Source: Candidatus Rifleibacteriota bacterium (GTDB lineage Bacteria > Muiribacteriota > Ozemobacteria > Ozemobacterales > Ozemobacteraceae). From it: a stretch of DNA of 64,000 nucleotides. Positions 1 to 9,915 of this stretch are shown here, in pieces. A program made the position numbers and the translations under genes. The stretch spans positions 62,001 through 126,000 of the forward strand of contig JADFXM010000003.1 in the NCBI GenBank assembly GCA_015233565.1, in the 5' to 3' direction. Every line of letters begins with the position of its first letter. Positions within the stretch are counted from its first letter, which is position 1. The notes beneath the pieces are model-generated. The model had not been told where the DNA came from, searched no databases, and worked only from the letters and a program-made list of their open reading frames with translations.

Positions 1-860
1 TTGGTGAGGACGAATTTAACGCTTTGCTCAATTCAAAACCGGATATACTAATCATGCAGGATTATGCTTCTGAAATGCCACCTGCTAGAAGATTCGACGA
101 TGTTGTTGTGAAAACGGTAAATGGTTATAACCAGGGAAAAGAAATCGATTTGCTGACTGTAGACCTCGATGAAAAAACTGGAAAAATTGCTTCCTTCACT
201 GGCTTTAGATTCCCTGTTTTTTGTGATGAAATTCAACCTGATGCTGCAGTTTTAAATAAGATCAGCGGAGTTCTGGATAAGATAAAATCTATTCAAAATG
301 AAGTGATTGCAACTTTTTCTGAATCCTATTCGAGGATGTATGACGAAGAATGTCCAATCGGGGACATGATTGCTGACAACTTGAAAGAATCCACGAATAC
401 TGAAATTGCATTTCAACACAGCGGTGGAATACAGGGTAATATATCGTCAGGAGCATTTTCAATGGGGGATTTGTATTCTTTACTGCCATTCGATAATGAT
501 ATCGTAACCATGGATCTTACCGGACTTGACATTATCGAAATTCTAACAATTGCAGCTTCCCTGAAACGTGGAATAATTCAAATCTCTGGTGGAGAATATT
601 CCTTTTCTAATAGAGGAATAGACGACTTTGAATTGGGGGAAGTCAAAGTTAACGGCTCGAATATCATTGCCACTAAAACTTACAGAATTTCTACAAACAG
701 TTTTTTGGCTGATGGTGGAGACGAATTCAGACCTTTCAGAAGAGGGAAAAAGATTGTGATTGGGTCTCCTCAAAGAGATGTTCTAAAAAAATATTTGACA
801 GATCTTTCCGCTTCAGGCCCGGTCCGTCTTCAGTTCGCAGATCGCATCAAGCGAAAATAA
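1..860 (+). CDS. 5'-nucleotidase C-terminal domain (partial, 5' end outside window)
   Basis: The reading frame is open from the left edge (frame of base 3), so this is the 3' part of a longer gene. The visible protein matches the C-terminal substrate-binding domain of the UshA-type bifunctional metallophosphatase/5'-nucleotidase family. It has an SGGI core in the position of the family's NSGGIR loop and a TNSFLADGGDEF segment like the family's nucleotide-stacking region. The N-terminal metallophosphoesterase domain, with its metal ligands and any signal peptide, would lie upstream and cannot be seen. Family members are usually exported and hydrolyse extracellular nucleotides or UDP-sugars. 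The loop reads HSGGIQ rather than NSGGIR, so the specificity is uncertain. The family call is firm; the exact substrate is not. Confidence 0.85.
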   Translation, partial: GEDEFNALLNSKPDILIMQDYASEMPPARRFDDVVVKTVNGYNQGKEIDLLTVDLDEKTGKIASFTGFRFPVFCDEIQPDAAVLNKISGVLDKIKSIQNEVIATFSESYSRMYDEECPIGDMIADNLKESTNTEIAFQHSGGIQGNISSGAFSMGDLYSLLPFDNDIVTMDLTGLDIIEILTIAASLKRGIIQISGGEYSFSNRGIDDFELGEVKVNGSNIIATKTYRISTNSFLADGGDEFRPFRRGKKIVIGSPQRDVLKKYLTDLSASGPVRLQFADRIKRK

Positions 861-862
861 CA

Positions 863-910
863 AGCTTTTCAGGTATTAAAAGCTCGTGAGTATTAATCAC
901 GATTTTCAGT
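863..910 (+). terminator. weak terminator-like double hairpin after the nucleotidase gene
   Basis: A 7-bp stem (863-869 with 878-884) is followed by a 5-bp stem (885-889 with 897-901) and a T-rich stretch (902-917). The stems are short and AT-rich, so this is only a candidate end for the nucleotidase transcript. Confidence 0.25.
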
Positions 911-987
911 TTTTATTGTACATTATCCGAATTTGAGATTTGAATGAAAAATCCTTTCGTGGTAGGATTTGGGATTATTCATTTTGT

Positions 988-2586
988 ATGACCAACAATT
1001 TATCTCAAAATAGTTTGTCTTTTCCGCATGCCCAAGCTTTAGCAGGGGAGAATGCGCTTTTGAAAAGTCAAATTCTTGAGTTAATTCAACTCGAAGATTC
1101 TGGAAATTTTGTTGATACTGATTCAATAATTAAAAATTTTCTTAAGAAAGCTAGAATCCTGTCCAAAGCTGAGGCGGCTTTTTTTGCTCTTCCAGCTTCC
1201 GCTCCGGGAAAACTTGAAATAAAAATAGCACCCCCAAATCTCGATGATGTTGTCAGAAACGTCTGTGCTGAATTTGAAAATGGATATGATAAGTGGATTG
1301 CTTCTGAAAACGAACTTCTTTCAATTGCAGGATTCATTGTACTTCCATTAATTCGGCGTCATCGGCTCATCGGGGTTATGGGCTTGAAGCTCAACCCCGC
1401 TGCTCCGGAAAATGTTTGTGAACTCTTGTCAAGTTTTGCGAAACAAGCTGCAACTACTTTAGAAAATACATTGTTTCATGAGAAATCATTTCGTCGTCTT
1501 CTTACGTTAAGTAATGTTTTCACCTTCCAACGAGAATTGGGGGGGCAAATCGATTTGGAGATAATTTTAGACAAGGTTCTTTCATTAATACGTGATGGAA
1601 CATCTTCCGTTGGGGCGGCTCTTCATCTCCTTGGGGAATCCGGAAACGATTTTTTCATGAGGCGGCTTCAAACAAATCAAGGAATCATTGAGTTTTCTCC
1701 GAATCTAAAGCTATTTGATGAAACCGTTAAAAAAACTATGGAGAAAGGTGATCCGGAAGTATTTGAATTTTCGCAAATTGGGGAATTATTAAGGCCGACT
1801 GCTTTTCAAGGGTCTAGTGGATTTTCAGAGAATATACTTTGCGTTCCGATTTTCAATCGGCAAAAAATTGTGGGGATTGTCCAGGTATTCGGAAAGTCGG
1901 AGAAACAGCAATACTCACCTGAAGACTTCGAATTGGTTAAGCTACTTTCCGGGCAAATCGCTTTTTTTATTGAGAGTACTCAGCAATTTCAAAGTCTACG
2001 TGAGCTATTTTTTCAAACTATTGATTCCTTAATATGGGCGTTTGAATCCAGAGATTCTTTTTTCAAAGGCCATTCAAGAAGAGTTGCAGAATTTGCAAAT
2101 GAACTGGGTTTGAAGTTCATTGATTCCAAAAAGGAACTTGATGATCTCAAACTTGCGGCAATAATCCATGATCTGGGAAAATTCCAACTCCCGCTTGAAA
2201 TACTTTATAAACCTTCATTACTGACCCTTGAGGAATTTGAAATCGTCAAAAAACATCCGCAACTTGGAGAACATTATTTTGAAACTATTGGATACCTTGA
2301 ACAGATTAGAAGGATAGTTCGATATCACCACGAAAGAATTGATGGAGGAGGGTATCCTGAGGGTTTGAAGGGTGAAAAAATTCCTTTGGCATCGAGAATA
2401 TTAGCTATAGTGGATGCTTTTGAAGCAATGACTTCCATGAGGCCATATCGGCCTCCTTATTCTGAAGAAAAGGCATTAAAGGAATTAATTAAAATGGCTG
2501 GAACACAATTTGATTCACGGTTAGTGGAGGAATTTGTAAAAATGAAAATGCCTGCACTTCTGGTTTCAGAAAAAAGCGAGAAATAG
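988..2586 (+). CDS. GAF-domain HD-GYP cyclic-di-GMP phosphodiesterase
   Basis: This 532-residue cytoplasmic protein has two GAF-like regions (roughly residues 45-155 and 180-335) and a C-terminal HD-GYP domain (350-520). The HD pair lies in IIHDLGK near residue 394, and the family signature HHERIDGGGYP lies at about 446-457. These metal-binding and catalytic residues are intact, so hydrolysis of cyclic di-GMP is expected, with the GAF regions as the likely sensor. A TTG at 940 extends the frame by 16 residues; I prefer the ATG at 988, although neither has a strong ribosome-binding site. The stop is 6 bases before the next start, so the two genes are almost certainly co-transcribed, joining this enzyme to a HAMP membrane protein. 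Confidence 0.88.
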   Translation: MTNNLSQNSLSFPHAQALAGENALLKSQILELIQLEDSGNFVDTDSIIKNFLKKARILSKAEAAFFALPASAPGKLEIKIAPPNLDDVVRNVCAEFENGYDKWIASENELLSIAGFIVLPLIRRHRLIGVMGLKLNPAAPENVCELLSSFAKQAATTLENTLFHEKSFRRLLTLSNVFTFQRELGGQIDLEIILDKVLSLIRDGTSSVGAALHLLGESGNDFFMRRLQTNQGIIEFSPNLKLFDETVKKTMEKGDPEVFEFSQIGELLRPTAFQGSSGFSENILCVPIFNRQKIVGIVQVFGKSEKQQYSPEDFELVKLLSGQIAFFIESTQQFQSLRELFFQTIDSLIWAFESRDSFFKGHSRRVAEFANELGLKFIDSKKELDDLKLAAIIHDLGKFQLPLEILYKPSLLTLEEFEIVKKHPQLGEHYFETIGYLEQIRRIVRYHHERIDGGGYPEGLKGEKIPLASRILAIVDAFEAMTSMRPYRPPYSEEKALKELIKMAGTQFDSRLVEEFVKMKMPALLVSEKSEK

Positions 2587-2592
2587 AGGCAA

Positions 2593-5148
2593 ATGTATTT
2601 TTCCACGTTTAAACGTTTTTTTGAAAGAGTTTTTTTCGGTTTCATTCTTCTGACTCTTATTAGTTTTGGTTATTATTTTACAATTGGTGATATCTGTGAA
2701 ATAGAAGCAAAATTTCAGAGTTATCGTGTGCTGCTTGCCAGATTGATTTCCCGTGATATACTTGAATCCTTCAATCTTAAGCAGAATTTGACTCCCCGCT
2801 TGACCAATGTTGTTTCTGTGGAAAAATTGGCCTATGCAATGGTTCAACAACCCGAAGGAGAGATCATTGCAAAAGCTGAGAATACACGTTTTTCCATCGG
2901 AGCCACCGGTGAGATCGAAAATAAAGCTCTTTCTGCTCCCCATCTCCTTATGATTCCTTATGAAGATCCCTCCGGTGTAATCCCGCTCATCGAGGCAGCT
3001 CTCCCTATCGTTTCTGATCAAGGACGAAAATTGATCCTGAGAATCGGTTTTTTTTCAGGAGAGGAAAAAGACGAAATCAGGCAGGTTCTATTTAGAAATC
3101 TCCTATTGGGATCCACTATCTTTGTGGGATTTATTATCTATTTTTTTGTCAGAAGACGTGCTCCATGGAGCCTTCAAATTACTTGGATGGGTGGCATTGG
3201 GATTCTCATTCTCATACTTTTTCTTTCCATCAGATTCACAATTCAATCGTGGTATGACAGAACATGGAGCAATGATTTTCTCATGCAGGGCATGTCAATG
3301 GCTAAATTACTTGCTATCAACGGGAAAAGATTTTTCCTGAACTCCGATGAGAATGAGCTGCGGGTTTTGGAAAATATATTGAAATCAGATGAAAATTTAT
3401 ATGAAATTTTTGATTATTTAGCTGCTATCAAAGATGAAAAATACGTTTATCACTCAGATCCCTACTTCAAAGGAAAAGCAGTCTCTGATCCCGTTTTTCT
3501 AAGAAGCTTGAATTCGGACAAACCCCTGTTCAAACTGACTGAAAGAGACACATATGATTTTTATATGCCGGTTATGAATGAAGATAATCGCCTTGGTACG
3601 CTCCGTCTTGGACTTCGAAGAAATATTGGCGGAATACAATTCACCGCGTTGAGAAAACGTGTCTTTTTTCTCTTTGCTGCTGCGCTTGCTGTAATTCTGT
3701 TCTTTATTCATCAGCTGGCGGGGCGAATGATAAAAGACCTGGGAACATTGACCGATTCAATTGAAAGGGTGACCGGTGGAGATTTTTCACGCCCGGTTTT
3801 CCTTGATAGGCACGATGAGCTTGAACATGTTGCCCAAGGTTACAATTTTATGCTGATGAGCCTCAAAGAAAGAGACCTTCTTGGGAAAAATCTTCATCAC
3901 TATATTAGTAAGAGCATTGTGAATAAAACCCTGAAAGTCCTTACAGCCCAGGAAAAGAGTGGAGAAAAAGTTTTTACCGCCATTATTTCTATATTTTTTA
4001 GTGGACTGAATGATGCAATTTCTAATAAAACAGCCCCGGAAGTCTTCTCCGCAATCAGGGAAGTAATTCAATTGGTAAAAAAAATGAGTGGCGAAAGTGC
4101 TTTTGTGCATGTTCAAATGGATGGACCCGTGGCTGTTTTCTCGCATCCTCATCGCCATGAATCACTTATGAAGGCTTTACTTGCGGCAAAAATGATTTGT
4201 CAGACGTTATCCAAGCGCGAGAATATGATTTTTTCACCCCGAATATCAGTTCGAACGCTTGAATCCATACATGGTTTCATTGAGGACGACCGCCAAGTTC
4301 CAATCTTTCTTGGAGAAAGCCATTTTGATTGTCGTTCATTAGCCCAGGTCCAAGACCCCTTTGAAATAATGATCAGCGAAGAAACTGGTTGGTTAATAAA
4401 GGAAGTTGCGGACCTCGATGAAATAGAATTTTCCGGAGAGAATGGAAGATCGAGAGCTTTCCTTTTCAAGGGATTTAAAACACTGGAAGAGCTTCTTAGA
4501 ACATTCCAAGGCTCCTCATCTTGGACAAAAATTTTGGTCTTGAAAATAATTAAAAATCGCTCAGATTCAAAAAGTGCGGAAAGTCTGGTTGCATGGTACC
4601 AAGATAGTGATGAAACGATTAGATATCATATAATGGATGTGCTCGAAAAACTACACCCGCCGGGAATTGTTGATTTTGTCGTAAAGGGAGTCAGAGAAGA
4701 AACAAATCCAAGAGTCCTTTCAAAGGCTATCAGCACCCTTGGAAAAGTTGGAAACGAATCCCACGTAACACTTTTGGCTGACAAACTCCGAATTAATGAT
4801 CGGCGGGTCAAAGCAAATGCTGTGGAAGCCCTCGAATCAATTGGAGGCAAAAAGGTGTATGAGTTCTTGAACCTTCTGGTGGATGAACAGGACAACAGAG
4901 TCAAGGCTAACATACTTATTGCTCTAGGAAAATACGGTGACCTGAAAGTATTCGATCTCCTTTCGAGGATGATAAAAGATCACGATGGAAATATGCGGGC
5001 CTCGGCTGCTTATGCTCTAGGAAAATTAGGTATGGCACAAGGCGTGGAACCGTTGATAACAGCTCTTGGTGACAAAGATCTTAATGTAAGACGGCAGGTA
5101 GTTGCCTCGCTTAATGCATTGCGGGCCGATCTCGATTTAGATTCTTAA
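2593..5148 (+). CDS. membrane protein with HAMP, degenerate cyclase-like and HEAT-repeat domains
   Basis: This 851-residue protein has a transmembrane helix near 13-31, two more near 170-188 and 195-215, and a fourth at 353-373, bounding sensor-like segments outside the membrane. A HAMP linker follows (374-427), then a region shaped like a class III nucleotide cyclase (about 455-626), and finally five or six PBS-lyase/HEAT repeats (660-845). The cyclase-like region lacks the usual FxDI metal-binding strand (it reads IIS-IFFSG), and the second motif reads MDGPVAVF, so it is probably a non-catalytic pseudo-cyclase. HEAT repeats usually bind proteins. AGAGGC precedes the ATG. It probably forms a signalling unit with the upstream HD-GYP enzyme; ligand and output are unknown. 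Confidence 0.85.
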   Translation: MYFSTFKRFFERVFFGFILLTLISFGYYFTIGDICEIEAKFQSYRVLLARLISRDILESFNLKQNLTPRLTNVVSVEKLAYAMVQQPEGEIIAKAENTRFSIGATGEIENKALSAPHLLMIPYEDPSGVIPLIEAALPIVSDQGRKLILRIGFFSGEEKDEIRQVLFRNLLLGSTIFVGFIIYFFVRRRAPWSLQITWMGGIGILILILFLSIRFTIQSWYDRTWSNDFLMQGMSMAKLLAINGKRFFLNSDENELRVLENILKSDENLYEIFDYLAAIKDEKYVYHSDPYFKGKAVSDPVFLRSLNSDKPLFKLTERDTYDFYMPVMNEDNRLGTLRLGLRRNIGGIQFTALRKRVFFLFAAALAVILFFIHQLAGRMIKDLGTLTDSIERVTGGDFSRPVFLDRHDELEHVAQGYNFMLMSLKERDLLGKNLHHYISKSIVNKTLKVLTAQEKSGEKVFTAIISIFFSGLNDAISNKTAPEVFSAIREVIQLVKKMSGESAFVHVQMDGPVAVFSHPHRHESLMKALLAAKMICQTLSKRENMIFSPRISVRTLESIHGFIEDDRQVPIFLGESHFDCRSLAQVQDPFEIMISEETGWLIKEVADLDEIEFSGENGRSRAFLFKGFKTLEELLRTFQGSSSWTKILVLKIIKNRSDSKSAESLVAWYQDSDETIRYHIMDVLEKLHPPGIVDFVVKGVREETNPRVLSKAISTLGKVGNESHVTLLADKLRINDRRVKANAVEALESIGGKKVYEFLNLLVDEQDNRVKANILIALGKYGDLKVFDLLSRMIKDHDGNMRASAAYALGKLGMAQGVEPLITALGDKDLNVRRQVVASLNALRADLDLDS

Positions 5149-5165
5149 AAGAAAGGATAATCTGC

Positions 5166-5450
5166 TTGTTCGACGTAAAAAAAATATCGAAACTAGCTCG
5201 TTTAAACATCTCAGCCGATGAAGAAAAAACCCTTCAAGGCGAACTGGACCAAATTCTCAACTATGTTGAGACCCTGAATGCCGTTAATACTGATATGATA
5301 AATATTTTCGATGTCTCGATGAACGAATCGGTGTTTCGAAGTGATTTGCCGACTGAACAAAGCGACCCTGGGGAGCGTTTGAAAATTGCTCCAAGAGTAA
5401 ATTGCGGACAATTCCTTGTCCCAAGAGTTGTTGGTGAAGGAGATGCCTGA
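5166..5450 (+). CDS. gatC: Asp-tRNA(Asn)/Glu-tRNA(Gln) amidotransferase subunit C
   Basis: A 94-residue GatC, the small stabilising subunit of the GatCAB complex, which amidates Glu-tRNA(Gln) and/or Asp-tRNA(Asn). The N-terminal KISKLARLNIS and the following helix match the family. The start is TTG at 5166 with GAAAGGA just upstream; no ATG is available at the right place. It lies 17 bases after the HEAT-repeat gene and one base before gatA, so the three gat genes are read together. No glutaminyl- or asparaginyl-tRNA synthetase gene is in the window, so whether the complex serves Gln, Asn or both cannot be told here. Confidence 0.93.
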   Translation: MFDVKKISKLARLNISADEEKTLQGELDQILNYVETLNAVNTDMINIFDVSMNESVFRSDLPTEQSDPGERLKIAPRVNCGQFLVPRVVGEGDA

Positions 5451-5451
5451 A

Positions 5452-6927
5452 ATGACATTATTTAACAACCTTTCAGCATCAGAAATAAGACGTCTTTATA
5501 ACGATGAAAACCTTTCAGTGTGTGATGTTGCAATATCAATTGCTGATCAAATTGAAAAATTTGAGCCAACTATAAAAGCTTTTTTGAATTTCAACCGAAC
5601 TTCATTATTGGATCAGGCTCAGGAAATTCAAAACAAGCGAAAAGATTTGATGAAGTTTCCACTTTTTGGAATTCCTATTGCGCTCAAAGATAACATTTCC
5701 ACTTCAGGAGTTATCACCACAGCGGGATCCAAAATACTCGAAAATTATGTTCCAATCTATGATGCCGGCGTAGTTGAAAAGCTTCGTGGACAAGGTGCTT
5801 TGATTATCGGGAAGACTAATTGCGATGAATTTGCCATGGGAAGCTCAACTGAAAATTCGGCTTTCTATCCGACTAAAAACCCATGGGACAATCAAAGAGT
5901 CCCTGGTGGTTCCTCGGGAGGCTCAGCGGCGGCAGTTTCCGCACGAATGACGCCCATTGCCCTCGGTTCAGATACTGGTGGCTCAATCAGACAACCAGCC
6001 GCTTTCACTGGAATCGTTGGTTTGAAATGCACCTATGGATTGGTTTCAAGATATGGTCTAATTGCCTACGCATCCTCCCTGGATCAAATTGGCCCATTTG
6101 CTCGGACAATAGATGATCTGGCAATGGCACTTGAAGCAATCGCTTTCCACGATCCTCGTGATTCAACTTCCGTTCCTGATTCAAATAAGGGTGGTTATAT
6201 CCAAGCTCTGAATAAACCCATTGCTGGTTTGAAAGCTGCGATGCCTCGTGAATTTTTTGCCGAAGGCATTTCTCCTGAGATGAAGAATCAGGTGTTAAAA
6301 GCTGCAAAAACCTTGGAAAACCTTGGAGTTACCATAGAAGAAATATCGCTGCCCAGCATAAAATATTCTCTTGCTGCTTATTATATCATTGCTCCTGCTG
6401 AAGCCAGCTCAAACCTCGCGCGATTTGATGGAATTCGATATGGTTTTCACGAAGATGGAAAAGACATCATTGAGCAATATTCCGAAACTCGCGGAAAGGG
6501 TTTTGGAAAAGAGGTGAGGAGGCGCATTCTATTGGGTACCTTCGTTTTGAGCTCAGGATACTACGATTCATATTATCTGAAAGCCATGAAAGTCAGGAAA
6601 GCGATTACCGAAGAACTTGAAAAGGCTTTTGAAAAATACGATTTTCTCATTACTCCTACAACTCCCAATGTGGCGTTTAAATTTGGCGAGAAAACACATA
6701 ATCCGCTTGAAATGTATCTTGAAGATGTTTGTACAATTGCGGTGAACTTGGCCGGTATCCCGGCAATTTCTCTTCCTTGTGGTATAATCAACGGACTTCC
6801 TGCTGGAGTTCAGCTTCTTGCAAAGCGATTTGGGGAACGGACGCTTCTTTCCGTTTCTGATGCTTTCCTCCGCGAAACCGGTTTTAATAAAGCACTTCCG
6901 CCGATGCTGAACGAGGTGAAGCGATGA
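5452..6927 (+). CDS. gatA: Asp-tRNA(Asn)/Glu-tRNA(Gln) amidotransferase subunit A
   Basis: A 491-residue amidase-signature enzyme that hydrolyses glutamine and passes ammonia to GatB. The Lys/cis-Ser/Ser triad is complete: Lys79 in ALKDNIS, Ser154 in the GGSSGGS loop and Ser178 in DTGGSIRQ, at the same numbers as characterised GatA proteins. The start is the ATG at 5452, not the in-frame ATG at 5443, because GAAGGAG at 5436-5442 is correctly spaced only for the former. The gatC stop ends at 5450, and gatA ends inside the ATGA that starts gatB, showing tight translational coupling. Confidence 0.97.
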   Translation: MTLFNNLSASEIRRLYNDENLSVCDVAISIADQIEKFEPTIKAFLNFNRTSLLDQAQEIQNKRKDLMKFPLFGIPIALKDNISTSGVITTAGSKILENYVPIYDAGVVEKLRGQGALIIGKTNCDEFAMGSSTENSAFYPTKNPWDNQRVPGGSSGGSAAAVSARMTPIALGSDTGGSIRQPAAFTGIVGLKCTYGLVSRYGLIAYASSLDQIGPFARTIDDLAMALEAIAFHDPRDSTSVPDSNKGGYIQALNKPIAGLKAAMPREFFAEGISPEMKNQVLKAAKTLENLGVTIEEISLPSIKYSLAAYYIIAPAEASSNLARFDGIRYGFHEDGKDIIEQYSETRGKGFGKEVRRRILLGTFVLSSGYYDSYYLKAMKVRKAITEELEKAFEKYDFLITPTTPNVAFKFGEKTHNPLEMYLEDVCTIAVNLAGIPAISLPCGIINGLPAGVQLLAKRFGERTLLSVSDAFLRETGFNKALPPMLNEVKR

Positions 6928-8369
6928 TAGAATACGAACTTGTAATCGGTATAGAAATTCATGCTCAATTATCGACTCAAACCAAATTATTCTGCTCATG
7001 TCCAAATAATTTTGGTGATATTCCAAATCAAAACACATGTCCAGTTTGCCTTGCACATCCCGGAACTCTTCCGGTAATCAATCGAACTGCAGTTGAAAAA
7101 ACTGTTAAAGCTGGGATTGCATTCCACTGTGAGATTAATTCCTTTTCCAGATTTGCACGGAAAAACTATTTTTATCCTGATCTCCCAAAGGGTTATCAAA
7201 TTAGTCAATATGAAAGTCCGGTTTGTTCAAACGGATATTTCGAAATCAAGGGCTCAGATGGGCTTCCCAAAAGAATCAGATTACGAAGAATTCACATTGA
7301 AGAAGACGCAGGCAAGTTGATGCATGAGACCGTTAAGAGTGGTTCTCTAGTGGATTTAAATCGTGCGGGAACTCCTCTAATGGAAATGGTTACGGAGCCG
7401 GATTTTTCTTCTGCCGATGAAGTCTATGATTTTTTGGTTCGCCTCCGCCGAATTTTGAGATATCTAAATGTCTGCGATGGGAATATGGAAGAGGGCTCGA
7501 TGAGATGCGAACCCAACATTTCAATCAGGCCTAAAGGTTCGACTCAACTGGGCACCAAGATTGAGCTGAAAAATATTAACTCATTCAAAGCTGCCAAGAG
7601 GGGAATCGAATTCGAATTCCGAAGACAGATTCTTTGTCTGGATATGGGAGAAAAGCTGTGTCAGGAAACTCGCGGATGGGATGACAACAAAGGTGAATCA
7701 TTTCTTATGCGGACGAAAGAAGATGCTCATGATTACAGATATTTCCCTGATCCAGATCTGCAGCCGCTACGTATTCCGGAATCCCTGATTAAACAAATTT
7801 CTGAAACGATGGAAGAACTTCCTGATGCAAGAAAAGATAGACTTGTTAAAGTATACGGACTTTCTGAGAACGATGTTGAGGTCTTGTGTTCTGAGAAAAC
7901 ACATGCTGAGTATTTTGAAAAAACAGCCGAACGATGTAATGACCCTAAACTTGCTGCCAATTGGGTAATGGGAGAAGTGTTGAGGGTTCTGAAGAACGAT
8001 TCCAATCTTGAGAGTTTTCCAATTCAACCGGATAGGCTTGGGATGCTCGTAAGTTTAATAAAACAAGGAAAAATATCAGGAACGATCGCAAAAAAAGTGT
8101 TTGAATTGATGTTGAAAAATCCTGATTCACCGGAGAAAATTGTTTCTGAACGGGGACTTTCGGTTGTTGGTGACGATGATTCTATCCTAAAAGTGGTTCA
8201 GGAAATTATCGCTGAATTTCCTGACCAAATAACCCAATATCTGTCAGGAAAGGAAAAAGTTTTTGGCTTTCTTATTGGAAATGCGATGAAAAAGATGAAA
8301 GGGAAAGCTGATCCGGCAAAACTCAATCAGATGATGAAAGATGAAATTGAGAAAAAGAAAAATATGTAG
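6924..8369 (+). CDS. gatB: Asp-tRNA(Asn)/Glu-tRNA(Gln) amidotransferase subunit B
   Basis: A 481-residue GatB, the subunit that activates the misacylated Glu- or Asp-tRNA and transfers ammonia to it. The N-terminal GIEIHAQL and the zinc-binding cysteines (CSC near residues 25-27 and CPVC about 40) are present, followed by the catalytic core and a C-terminal GatB/YqeY helical tail that binds tRNA. Its ATG overlaps the gatA stop by four bases (ATGA). Length and motifs are typical and nothing is broken. Confidence 0.97.
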   Translation: MIEYELVIGIEIHAQLSTQTKLFCSCPNNFGDIPNQNTCPVCLAHPGTLPVINRTAVEKTVKAGIAFHCEINSFSRFARKNYFYPDLPKGYQISQYESPVCSNGYFEIKGSDGLPKRIRLRRIHIEEDAGKLMHETVKSGSLVDLNRAGTPLMEMVTEPDFSSADEVYDFLVRLRRILRYLNVCDGNMEEGSMRCEPNISIRPKGSTQLGTKIELKNINSFKAAKRGIEFEFRRQILCLDMGEKLCQETRGWDDNKGESFLMRTKEDAHDYRYFPDPDLQPLRIPESLIKQISETMEELPDARKDRLVKVYGLSENDVEVLCSEKTHAEYFEKTAERCNDPKLAANWVMGEVLRVLKNDSNLESFPIQPDRLGMLVSLIKQGKISGTIAKKVFELMLKNPDSPEKIVSERGLSVVGDDDSILKVVQEIIAEFPDQITQYLSGKEKVFGFLIGNAMKKMKGKADPAKLNQMMKDEIEKKKNM

Positions 8370-8398
8370 GAAGGGACAAATGGAGATTGGAGGCGCCA

Positions 8399-9688
8399 AT
8401 GAACTTTGATGAAGCTTATAAAAAGGGTAATGAAGCTCTTAAAGCTCGTGATTTTGAGAATGCCCAAAAATTCTTTGAGGAAGCATTGCAGGAAAAGCCT
8501 AACGATATTTACACTATAAACAAGCTTGCAATGATTTCCAAGGAAAAAGGTGATTTTTCTGCGGCAATGAACCTTTTAGAGCAGTCTCTCAAAATCAAGC
8601 AGGAAGACTTGTACACAAATTATTTACTTGGAAATGCCTATCTTGAACAGGGAGACATTGAAAAAGCAATAAAAACCCTGGAAAATACAATAAAAATCGA
8701 ACCCAAGGATAAATACGCCAGAAACTCTCTTGCTTTAGCTTATCGAATGAAGGGTGATTTCGAAAAATGTATTGAAACTTTGCAACAGGCGCTTAAATTT
8801 TCCCCGGACGATTTGTACAATAAACTTAGCCTGGCGACGGTTCGATTCGAGATGGGAGAAACTCAAATTGCGGAAAAGCTTTGCCAGGAAACCATCATAA
8901 AAGATCCCAAAAACATTAATGCTCTTCTCCTTTTGGGACGGATTTACATGGACTTGAATGGTGTAGATAAAGCGCTTTCCTTCTTTCAAAAAGTCCATTC
9001 GATCGATTCACTTAACAGTGAAGCACATTATTACATTGGACGCATCGAAATCGATCGTGGAAATTCTGACCAGGCGGAAAGCCATTTTAGCGAAGCTTTG
9101 AAATCCAGTGCAGACAAACTTTCTGTATCAAAAAACCTTGGTGTGATATATCTCGACAAGGGACTTTTAGATCAAGCTGAAGCGGAATTTCGCAGGGCTT
9201 TATCACTTAAATCTGACGACCCATTTACGTTAAATAATCTTGGCAAACTTTTTATGAGTCGGGAAAAATATTTGGAAGCAGTGGATTATTTGAAAAGGGC
9301 AATTACTGCACAACCTGATTACGCCTACGCCCATTATAATCTAGGAAATGCTTTTAGGCGTTTAAAAGACTTTCCAAATGCGATCTATCATTTATTTTTT
9401 TCGTTGAAATACGAACCGGAAGATATTTATTCAATGAATAGCCTTGGAAAAGCGTTTTTTGAGGCAGGTTTGTTCGAAGTTGCCAAAGAGAGCTACGAAA
9501 AGGTTCTTGGAAAATTTGATCCTGCCGATCCTTATGCTTTGTATGGGCTAGCCGAAACCAATGAAGCTTTATTAAACCTGGAGGAGGCCCTTGCAGGCTA
9601 TCGAAAAGTAAAGTCAAATTCATCCAAGGCTGATGAAAAACTATTGCAGAAAGTTGAAAAAAAATTGAAGGACTTTGCCAAGGTCTGA
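8399..9688 (+). CDS. tetratricopeptide repeat protein
   Basis: A 429-residue protein made almost entirely of about twelve 34-residue TPR units. Repeated patterns such as LGNAYLEQGDIEKAIKTLE and NLGKLFMSREKYLEAVDYL run from the N-terminus to near the end. There is no signal peptide or membrane segment, so it should be a cytoplasmic protein-binding scaffold. The start is ATG 8399, with GGAGG at 8389-8393 five bases ahead; a TTG at 8387 would bury that site inside the gene. It follows gatB by 29 bases and may share its transcript. No partner can be named. Confidence 0.9.
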   Translation: MNFDEAYKKGNEALKARDFENAQKFFEEALQEKPNDIYTINKLAMISKEKGDFSAAMNLLEQSLKIKQEDLYTNYLLGNAYLEQGDIEKAIKTLENTIKIEPKDKYARNSLALAYRMKGDFEKCIETLQQALKFSPDDLYNKLSLATVRFEMGETQIAEKLCQETIIKDPKNINALLLLGRIYMDLNGVDKALSFFQKVHSIDSLNSEAHYYIGRIEIDRGNSDQAESHFSEALKSSADKLSVSKNLGVIYLDKGLLDQAEAEFRRALSLKSDDPFTLNNLGKLFMSREKYLEAVDYLKRAITAQPDYAYAHYNLGNAFRRLKDFPNAIYHLFFSLKYEPEDIYSMNSLGKAFFEAGLFEVAKESYEKVLGKFDPADPYALYGLAETNEALLNLEEALAGYRKVKSNSSKADEKLLQKVEKKLKDFAKV

Positions 9689-9915
9689 TAATCAATGTAA
9701 AAGCCCCTTCGAGAAATTGAGATATCCTTTGTGATTTTTACTGTGAATATCTTCTCAAATGAGCTTCGACCAAATTACTAAATTCTCTATTGATAGCTTT
9801 TCAAAATTGGATGGTTGCTGAATTCCCTAATGAAAGAGTGCCAATTGTTTACAATGTTACAAGAAGCTCTTGTATGAGCTTGTTTTTTGAAAGAATTTTA
9901 AATAGGTAGGAATTA

